The position numbers were made by a program, and so were the translations under genes. From Nitrospinota bacterium (GTDB lineage: Bacteria; Nitrospinota_A; UBA7883; JADGGD01): DNA of 7,811 nt. Positions 1 through 4,015 of the stretch are shown piece by piece. The notes beneath the pieces were generated by a model that was given only the letters and a program-made list of their open reading frames with translations, was not told the origin of the DNA and made no database searches. The stretch spans positions 1 to 7,811 of the forward strand of contig JADGCD010000096.1 in NCBI GenBank assembly GCA_015229165.1, read 5' to 3'. Numbering within the stretch: the stretch's first letter is position 1; each line of letters starts with the position of its first letter.

Positions 1-125
1 ATGGCCGGATCGATGGCGACCGCCTTGAACAGGCCGCTCTCCCAGTCGTTCTCGGGCAGGGGGGCGCGGCGGTATTTGGGGCCGCCCCAGGGGCTGTTTT
101 TCAGGAAGGGGGGCTTTTTGCTCAC
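1..125 (-). CDS. N-terminal fragment of an unrecognised protein, last visible gene of the hicBA operon
   Basis: Partial gene: 41 codons are visible before the window ends. The GTG start (123-125) overlaps the TGA of the transporter gene (122-124) as GTGA, the same arrangement as the upstream junction. A purine-rich GGAGGAAAGGA stretch lies just upstream, with its last part about 10 nt from the GTG, and can serve as ribosome-binding site. The visible peptide starts MSKKPPFLKNSPWGGPKYRR and goes on through a polar, proline-rich part with PENDWESGLFKAV. It shows no signal peptide and no membrane segment. I do not recognise the family. The reading frame is supported by the coupled start and by the repeated overlap pattern in this operon, not by homology. 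Co-translation with the transporter suggests a related role, but no function can be given. Confidence 0.6.
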   Translation of the reverse strand, partial: MSKKPPFLKNSPWGGPKYRRAPLPENDWESGLFKAVAIDPA

Positions 126-1057
126 GGCTGGGGGTTCCTTTCCTCCCGGATCGACGCCCGCTGGTAGACCGCCACCGAGGCGACCACCACCCCAGCGGCC
201 ACGGTGGAGCCGGGGTCGGGGAGCTCGCCGAAACCGAGGGCGGCGTAGAGCAGGGCGAAGAAGGGGATCAGCAGTTTGTAGTTGGCCGCGTCGGCGGCGC
301 CGACGAGCCGCATGCCGACGTTGAAGAGCAGGATCGGCGCGCCGACGGAGCAGAGGCCGTAGACCAGCCCCAGCGCCGACTGACCGGCCGAGTGGAAGTC
401 GAGCAGTCCGCCGCCCGCGGCCACGCCCAGCGCGACGATAAACGACAGGGCGAAGTTGCGCTTGGTGGCGGCAACGGCCCCCAGCTCCCGGACGGTCGGC
501 TCGAAGACAATGGTCATCGTGGCGATCAGCGCCGCCGCCAGCAGCAGGGCGGCCACCCCTTCGGGGCGCCCTTCCACGTTTCCCTGCGCCAGCGTGACGG
601 CCACGACGCCGCCGAATCCTGCGGCCATGGCCACGACCTGGACCGGGGTGAACCGCTTTCGCCCCAGTAGCCACGAAAGGAGGGCGATCATCAGGGCGTT
701 GCTGATGACCAGCACGGCGGCAAGACCGGGGCTGACGATCTGCGATCCGTAGAGGGTCAGGAACGGCGTCGCGGCCACCCCCGCGCCGCAGTAGGCCAGC
801 GGCCCCCAGTGGCGCCGGGGGGTGGCGAAGCTTTTGTCCCGGTCGATGAGGATCAGCAGGAGGGTGGAGGCGAAGAGCCCGTGGAGGGCGATCATGTAAG
901 GGTGATGATCGACGGCGATGTAGTGGGAGGCGATGTAGCTCGATCCGGCCAGGGCGGCGAAGAGGAGCAGGGAGGGGCGCGCCCGCCGTCCGTCGTGGAT
1001 CGGCGCGGCGTCGGGGGGCGCGGGGACGACGATTTCGGGGGCGATGAGGCCGTTCAC
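122..1057 (-). CDS. EamA/DMT-family membrane transporter (about 10 TM helices)
   Basis: Inner-membrane protein of 311 aa, the usual size for the drug/metabolite transporter superfamily with two EamA repeats. After a 27-residue polar N-terminus come hydrophobic helices in two blocks. Roughly residues 29-155 form repeat 1 (LLFAALAGSSYIASHYIAV at 31-49, SPGLAAVLVISNALMIALLS at 109-128). Roughly 165-299 form repeat 2 (PILLFNVGMRLVGAADAANY at 241-260, then LLIPFFALLYAALGFGE at 262-278), with the Pro/Gly-rich helix pairs typical of the family. The substrate cannot be read from sequence; relatives export amino acids or other metabolites. The frame stays open far upstream inside the hydrolase gene. 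The start chosen is GTG 1055-1057, because it overlaps the hydrolase stop as GTGA and has a strong GGGAGGT ribosome-binding site (1064-1070) 6 nt upstream. It is translationally coupled on both sides. Confidence 0.88.
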   Translation of the reverse strand: MNGLIAPEIVVPAPPDAAPIHDGRRARPSLLLFAALAGSSYIASHYIAVDHHPYMIALHGLFASTLLLILIDRDKSFATPRRHWGPLAYCGAGVAATPFLTLYGSQIVSPGLAAVLVISNALMIALLSWLLGRKRFTPVQVVAMAAGFGGVVAVTLAQGNVEGRPEGVAALLLAAALIATMTIVFEPTVRELGAVAATKRNFALSFIVALGVAAGGGLLDFHSAGQSALGLVYGLCSVGAPILLFNVGMRLVGAADAANYKLLIPFFALLYAALGFGELPDPGSTVAAGVVVASVAVYQRASIREERNPQP

Positions 1058-1890
1058 GGGGCCACCTCCCGGAGGGCGTCCAACATCCGCAGGGTCATCA
1101 GGTTTCGCAGATTGTAACCGTAGGCGAGACCCGAGGCGGACAAATCCCCCCCGCCGCCGGGGGCGACGCTCGGATGGACCCCGTCGGCGGACAGTCCCCG
1201 GTCGGGCAGGGCCGCCATCGCGGCGCCGTAGTCGACCAGCGGGAGGCGCCGCTCCCGGGCCAGCCGGGCGACGATGCCGTTGACCCGCGCCACATCGGCG
1301 GCAAGGGTCGCGACTGCCAGCGGGGGGATGGTGAAGAGGACCGGCGCGACGCCTGCCCCTTCGAGCCGGTCGAGGATCGCGGTCAACGACGCTTCGTACC
1401 GGTCGACCATCCCGCGCTGGACGTCGTTGGTTCCGAACATGACCAGCGCGACGCCGGGGCGGATGACGGATAGCTCGCAGGCGAGCGGGGTCATGCCGGG
1501 ACAGCCGCCCCCGGCGGCCAGCGGGTCGTCGGCGGTCCAGCCGCCGATGGCGGTTTCGGCGGAGCGGTTGAAGGAGTTCCGTCCGTCGGGGAGGGGGGTG
1601 GCGCCGTAGAAATCGATGGCCTGTCGCAGTTCGGGGGCGTCGCCGAGGTCGTAGCCCCCCTCTCCTAAGGGGGCGAGGAAATGGGTGGAGGCGGTGATGG
1701 AGTCCCCCACTTTGGCGAAGACGTTCCACCGCATGCCGTTGGCAGCGCCGACGGCCCTGAGCGCGGCCAACCGCTGGCGCACGTTTTCGTCGAACAGCTC
1801 TGTTTTCGGCGACCCGGCGGCGCCCCCCCCTCCCCCGCCGCACCCGGCAAGAGCCAGCGTCGCCAGAGCGACGGCGATTGTCCGGGTCAT
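1054..1890 (-). CDS. SGNH/GDSL-family hydrolase, predicted lipoprotein
   Basis: 278 aa. The N-terminus is a lipoprotein signal peptide (MTRTIAVALATLALAGC), with the lipobox LAGC giving lipidation at Cys17. A Gly/Ala-rich linker follows, so the enzyme should be membrane-anchored and face the periplasm. SGNH blocks are clear: GDS with nucleophile Ser64 (block I, KVGDSIT), GTND at 153-156 with oxyanion Asn155 (block III), and DGVHP with Asp236 and His239 (block V, rest of the triad). Gly116 or Gly117 may supply the block II residue. Families with this fold remove acyl groups from lipids, polysaccharides or peptidoglycan; the substrate here is unknown. The ATG (1888-1890) overlaps the hicA stop as ATGA. 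The frame extends 47 codons further upstream, but that part overlaps hicA and lacks a signal peptide. A run of eight C on the plus strand (1823-1830) encodes part of the linker and is slippage-prone. Confidence 0.87.
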   Translation of the reverse strand: MTRTIAVALATLALAGCGGGGGGAAGSPKTELFDENVRQRLAALRAVGAANGMRWNVFAKVGDSITASTHFLAPLGEGGYDLGDAPELRQAIDFYGATPLPDGRNSFNRSAETAIGGWTADDPLAAGGGCPGMTPLACELSVIRPGVALVMFGTNDVQRGMVDRYEASLTAILDRLEGAGVAPVLFTIPPLAVATLAADVARVNGIVARLARERRLPLVDYGAAMAALPDRGLSADGVHPSVAPGGGGDLSASGLAYGYNLRNLMTLRMLDALREVAP

Positions 1891-2087
1891 GGCCGCATTC
1901 CGGCGTGGGCGAGGATGGCGGCGCTGGCGGCTTCGGGGAGCGGCTCTTTGCCGAGGTCGGGGATGGTGACGCGGCGTCCATCGGGGGCGGTCAGCAGAAA
2001 ATGCTGTCCCTCCCTCCCGGCGCGGGTCCATCCGACGAGGGTGAGGACGCGGACCAGTTCGCGCCCCTGATACGGCTTGAGGGACAT
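1887..2087 (-). CDS. hicA: HicA-family mRNA interferase toxin
   Basis: 66 aa, the normal size for HicA, a small dsRBD-like fold protein that cleaves mRNA when free of its antitoxin. Family features seen: an N-terminal helix (GRELVRVLTLVGW, 8-20), then REGQHFLL, which matches the G-S-H motif holding the catalytic histidine (His29 here, with Gln in place of Ser). Then PDGRRVTIP (35-43) and a C-terminal helix ending ILAHAGM (58-64), matching the usual ILKQAG ending. It begins 2 nt after the hicB stop with no convincing ribosome-binding site, so it probably depends on translation of hicB. Its stop overlaps the lipoprotein start (ATGA). Some HicA-like proteins in stable operons may be weak or non-toxic; that cannot be judged from sequence. 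Confidence 0.82.
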   Translation of the reverse strand: MSLKPYQGRELVRVLTLVGWTRAGREGQHFLLTAPDGRRVTIPDLGKEPLPEAASAAILAHAGMRP

Positions 2088-2089
2088 GG

Positions 2090-2293
2090 CTATTTGTTGG
2101 TGACCGGATAGTCGAGGTGGAGCCGCGCCGGGCTGACGGGGGCGCCGAGCCAGAGGGTGGCGGCGTCCATGACGCGGGGGCGGATCAGCTCCAATGTGGC
2201 GCCGACGGTGACCATGCCGGGGAGGTCGGGGCTGTCGGCCCAGAATCCCCCTTCATCGGCAGGGTGGATGACGATCCGGTAGGTGTTGTTCAT
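2090..2293 (-). CDS. hicB: HicB-like antitoxin (short form, no DNA-binding domain)
   Basis: 67 aa, corresponding to the partly degraded RNase H-like fold of HicB antitoxins. The beta-strand start YRIVIHPADEGGFWADSPDLPG (5-26) carries the family signature Y-x-I, an acidic/Gly turn and PDLPG, followed by TVGATLEL (29-36), which fits the G-x-T-x-E segment. It lacks the C-terminal HTH or ribbon-helix-helix domain that lets longer HicB proteins repress their own promoter, and is close to the minimal UPF0150-type length. The partner hicA follows after 2 nt, antitoxin first. The ATG (2291-2293) is the first in frame after an upstream TAA (2303-2305). Ribosome-binding sequence is weak (AGGG close to the start). 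Confidence 0.78.
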   Translation of the reverse strand: MNNTYRIVIHPADEGGFWADSPDLPGMVTVGATLELIRPRVMDAATLWLGAPVSPARLHLDYPVTNK

Positions 2294-2299
2294 CGCCCT

Positions 2300-2305
2300 A
2301 TTTTA
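2300..2305 (-). promoter_or_regulatory. Candidate -10 element for the hicBA operon
   Basis: On the minus strand TAAAAT (5 of 6 matches to TATAAT) lies 6 nt upstream of the hicB start codon. No good -35 hexamer sits 16-18 nt upstream. If used, transcription would start almost at the ATG, giving a leaderless or near-leaderless mRNA, which agrees with the poor ribosome-binding site. This rests on a single AT-rich hexamer, so it is weak. Confidence 0.22.
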
Positions 2306-2314
2306 GCAGGTCGT

Positions 2315-2343
2315 TTGACAGGTGGGCGGTTCGGGGCGACTAT
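2315..2343 (+). promoter_or_regulatory. Sigma70-like promoter for the CDGSH gene
   Basis: A perfect -35 TTGACA (2315-2320) is followed after 17 nt by GACTAT (2338-2343), a weak -10 that keeps the important A at position 2 and T at position 6. The start point would be near 2350, giving a leader of about 35 nt that contains the ribosome-binding site GGGAG (2373-2377), 7 nt before the ATG. Two other genes in this window have the same TTGACA plus 17-nt spacing. Confidence 0.45.
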
Positions 2344-2384
2344 GAGAGGGTGTCTCTGTCCATCAACCTGCCGGGAGTAAAAAG

Positions 2385-2639
2385 ATGCCGACGCCGAAAT
2401 CGCCTCAGAACGCGCCGTATGTGGTGACGCTGGAGCCGGGAACCTACATGTGGTGCGCCTGCGGCCTGTCGAAGAACCAGCCGCATTGCGACAACGCCCA
2501 CAAGGGGACGGAGTACGAGGGGACCAACCTTGCCGCAAAGATGTTCGAGATCGACGGGAACGAACCGAAACAGGTGGCGCTCTGCGGCTGCAAGAAGACC
2601 GGCAATCCCCCCTACTGCGATGGCACCCACGCGCTGTAG
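2385..2639 (+). CDS. Tandem CDGSH iron-sulfur protein
   Basis: 84-aa soluble protein with two CDGSH (mitoNEET-type) motifs, each of the form C-x-C-x2-(S/T)-x3-P-x-C-D-x2-H and each expected to bind a [2Fe-2S] cluster with three Cys and one His. Motif 1 is CACGLSKNQPHCDNAH (Cys24, Cys26, Cys35, His39); motif 2 is CGCKKTGNPPYCDGTH (Cys67, Cys69, Cys78, His82). In motif 1 the usual Gly after CD is Asn. Double-motif proteins of this size are common in bacteria, but their role is poorly defined; electron transfer, cluster transfer or redox sensing are suggested for relatives. No signal peptide, so cytoplasmic. Monocistronic: own promoter and ribosome-binding site, divergent from hicBA, followed by a long palindromic spacer. 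Confidence 0.93.
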   Translation: MPTPKSPQNAPYVVTLEPGTYMWCACGLSKNQPHCDNAHKGTEYEGTNLAAKMFEIDGNEPKQVALCGCKKTGNPPYCDGTHAL

Positions 2640-2648
2640 GACGAGGAT

Positions 2649-2729
2649 GTACTTTCTTTGAAAACGAAGTTCCCCCGGAACGGTAATCCAATCAACTTAC
2701 CGGGGGTTGAAAGTACCAAAGAAACTTTG
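2649..2729. repeat. Nested inverted repeats after the CDGSH gene
   Basis: Directly after the CDGSH stop. An outer pair GTACTTTC (2649-2656) / GAAAGTAC (2709-2716) encloses CCCCCGG (2672-2678) / CCGGGGG (2700-2706) and the small hairpin GTTCC-ccc-GGAAC (2669-2681). A second short hairpin CAAAG-aaa-CTTTG (2717-2729) follows. There is no U-tract, so this is not a classic intrinsic terminator. It is the first part of a chain of palindromes that fills the spacer to 2930. Confidence 0.6.
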
Positions 2730-2732
2730 TCT

Positions 2733-2777
2733 CTTCGGTGATGAGTGGGGATGTGGCATCCCCACTCATCACCGAAG
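2733..2777. repeat. Perfect 21-bp inverted repeat with 3-nt loop
   Basis: The left arm (2733-2753, beginning CTTCGGTGATGAG) and the right arm (2757-2777, ending CTCATCACCGAAG) are exact reverse complements of 21 nt, separated by TGG. As RNA this forms a very stable hairpin from either strand. It lies between the convergent CDGSH and deaminase genes, so a bidirectional transcription block or 3'-end stabiliser is possible. No T-run follows on either strand. It could equally be a REP-like or MITE-like element. Confidence 0.8.
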
Positions 2778-2793
2778 GGGGCAACGACTCTAC

Positions 2794-2870
2794 GATGCTT
2801 TCTTTAAGGGAAAGCGCATCCCATCCCAAGGGCGGGGAACCCGTGCAATAGGGGATTTCCCATTCCGCCC
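2794..2870. repeat. Two further stem-loops in the convergent spacer
   Basis: Hairpin GCTTTC (2797-2802) / GAAAGC (2810-2815), flanked by GATG and CATC that extend the symmetry. It is followed by GGGCGG (2830-2835) / CCGCCC (2865-2870), inside which GGGAA and TTCCC can also pair. Together with the neighbouring repeats these account for most of the 309-nt gene-free stretch 2640-2948, in which I find no credible coding region. Confidence 0.5.
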
Positions 2871-2892
2871 CGTCCCAACGATCCTGCGCAAC

Positions 2893-2930
2893 GAACCGCC
2901 CGCCGACCATGCGGCCAGCGGGCGGGATGA
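2893..2930. repeat. 38-nt palindromic direct repeat, copy 1
   Basis: Identical over 38 nt to 3827-3864, same orientation. Core stem CCGCCCGC (2896-2903) / GCGGGCGG (2918-2925) with a 14-nt loop. It starts 18 nt past the deaminase stop, so it lies at the 3' end of that transcript. Similarity between the copies continues weakly on the right (GATGA, 4 variable bases, TCTTC), suggesting that copy 1 is a shorter version of a larger element at copy 2. Confidence 0.85.
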
Positions 2931-2948
2931 GCCGTCTTCCACTCCCTG

Positions 2949-3707
2949 CTAGTACTTCGCCCCTTTTCCGTCTTTATAAACGACAGCGTTGTACTGTTCC
3001 CACCAGGCGCGGCCAAGACCCGATTCGACTTGGCAACCGGGCCATTCTCGCTTATCGATGGGGAGTCCCAGAGAGACGCGAATCGGCTCGTCTTTGAATC
3101 CGCCGTAGGTCATGGCGTCGGAATAATCGGATGCGTAGACGATCCGTTTGACGTTGGCCCACGCCATGGTGGAGTAGCACATGGGGCAAGGGGCGCCGGA
3201 GGTGTAAAGGGTCGCTCCGGCGAGTTCATCGAGGCCGTGACCGTTATCGTGGGTCGCCTGCCGGATGGCGTTCATCTCGCCGTGACGCGACGGGTCGCCT
3301 TCTTTGAGGACGGTGTTCCAGCCCTCGCCGAGAATCTTCCCGTCTTTCACGATCACCGCGCCGAAGAGTCCTCCGTCGGGGGCATGGCCATGCATTGCCT
3401 GCGCCGGATTGTGCGACGCAAGTTTGATCGCCCGTTTAATGAATTTCAGGTCGATCTCGGTCTGCTCTTTCGATGCGGTCGCCGCGCACTGGACGTTCCC
3501 TTCCGACCCCGCATCGGAGACGACCGCGAATTCCTTTGAGGGGAGGTCGGGCGCCTCATCGACCCATTTTTGCGTCTGGGCCGGGGTGTAGCCGTAGAAG
3601 GTCTTCGGTTGAGGCGCGTCGGAATGGTCGTCCGCCGACGCGACGGTCGGGGTCGTGAAGGCGAACGCAATGAAGAGAAGCGCAGCAGTAGAACCCGAGA
3701 TTTTCAT
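2949..3707 (-). CDS. Exported nucleoside/guanine-type deaminase (cytidine deaminase fold)
   Basis: 252-aa precursor. A Sec signal peptide (KIS, hydrophobic LLFIAFAF, then TVASA, with likely cleavage after Ala25) precedes the mature part. The deaminase core is at about 85-215. It has Asn131 in GEGWNTV (substrate-contact position in the family), the zinc/catalytic motif RHGEMNAI with His142 and Glu144 (HGE instead of the common HAE), and GAPCPMCYSTMAWANVKRIVY with zinc ligands Cys174 and Cys177. The PCxxC segment with the following AWANVKRIVYAS and TYGGFKD resembles guanine deaminase (GuaD) and related nucleoside deaminases; the exact substrate is not certain. Cys74 and Cys225 could form a disulfide outside the cytoplasm. 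The ATG at 3705-3707 is chosen over an ATG 19 codons upstream because it gives a proper signal peptide and has AAGGAG (3717-3722) 9 nt upstream. Monocistronic, with its own promoter. Confidence 0.87.
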   Translation of the reverse strand: MKISGSTAALLFIAFAFTTPTVASADDHSDAPQPKTFYGYTPAQTQKWVDEAPDLPSKEFAVVSDAGSEGNVQCAATASKEQTEIDLKFIKRAIKLASHNPAQAMHGHAPDGGLFGAVIVKDGKILGEGWNTVLKEGDPSRHGEMNAIRQATHDNGHGLDELAGATLYTSGAPCPMCYSTMAWANVKRIVYASDYSDAMTYGGFKDEPIRVSLGLPIDKREWPGCQVESGLGRAWWEQYNAVVYKDGKGAKY

Positions 3708-3782
3708 CGAAAACGGCTCCTTGAGGAGGGGGTATGGAATGGTCCATCGCCCCTGTCGTCTCAAGGGGCCATATCCGGATTT

Positions 3783-3811
3783 ACGCTACCACCGCCGCCA
3801 CCCCCTGTCAA
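3783..3811 (-). promoter_or_regulatory. Sigma70-like promoter for the exported deaminase
   Basis: On the minus strand TTGACA (3806-3811) is followed after exactly 17 nt by TAGCGT (3783-3788; matches T1, A2 and T6 of the -10). The start point would be near 3776, leaving a leader of about 70 nt with AAGGAG before the ATG. The -35 sits in a small inverted repeat (CCCCT 3802-3806 / AGGGG 3815-3819). Confidence 0.42.
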
Positions 3812-3826
3812 ACAAGGGGTCAAACA

Positions 3827-3864
3827 GAACCGCCCGCCGACCATGCGGCCAGCGGGCGGGATGA
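3827..3864. repeat. 38-nt palindromic direct repeat, copy 2
   Basis: Exact copy of 2893-2930. Here it lies upstream of the deaminase promoter, between it and the large palindrome behind nrdJ. Seen from the minus strand, each copy sits 3' of a minus-strand gene (copy 1 after the deaminase, copy 2 about 150 nt after nrdJ), which fits a shared 3'-end or REP-type role. Confidence 0.85.
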
Positions 3865-3882
3865 AAACTCTTCAACGAAAAC

Positions 3883-4011
3883 TTAAGGCTTCGCAGGTTC
3901 GAGCCAGTTTGGTTCCGCCGGACGGGCCGGAATGCGAGGCGTACTGGCAGTACGTCGAGCGTTCCGGTCCGACGGCGGGGCCGAAATGGCCGAAGATGCG
4001 TAGCCGCTTAA
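3883..4011. repeat. About 129-nt imperfect palindrome immediately after nrdJ
   Basis: Symmetric about position 3947. The centre CGTACTG-G-CAGTACG (3940-3954) is perfect. The flanks pair CCGGAA (3927-3932) with TTCCGG (3962-3967), then CCGCCG with CGGCGG, and GCCA with TGGC. The ends are TTAAG (3883-3887) and CTTAA (4007-4011). The arms are 64 nt and about two-thirds to three-quarters matched, with small bulges. The element begins 5 nt beyond the nrdJ stop codon, so the nrdJ mRNA would end in one very long hairpin. With the 38-nt repeat it fills most of 3708-4015, and I see no real gene there. Confidence 0.7.
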
Positions 4012-4015
4012 TGCC

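Noticed and set aside
1058..1981. Long open frame upstream of, and continuous with, the transporter gene
   Set aside because: It overlaps the SGNH hydrolase and hicA in another frame, gives an Arg/Pro-rich sequence without domain likeness, and the transporter has a well-placed GTG with strong ribosome-binding site at 1057.
2692..3016. Small minus-strand ORFs across the convergent spacer
   Set aside because: They are made of inverted-repeat sequence, lack start signals and overlap the end of the deaminase gene.
2649..3864. CRISPR array
   Set aside because: The repeats are two 38-nt copies 934 nt apart plus unrelated palindromes. There is no regular repeat-spacer periodicity and no cas gene.
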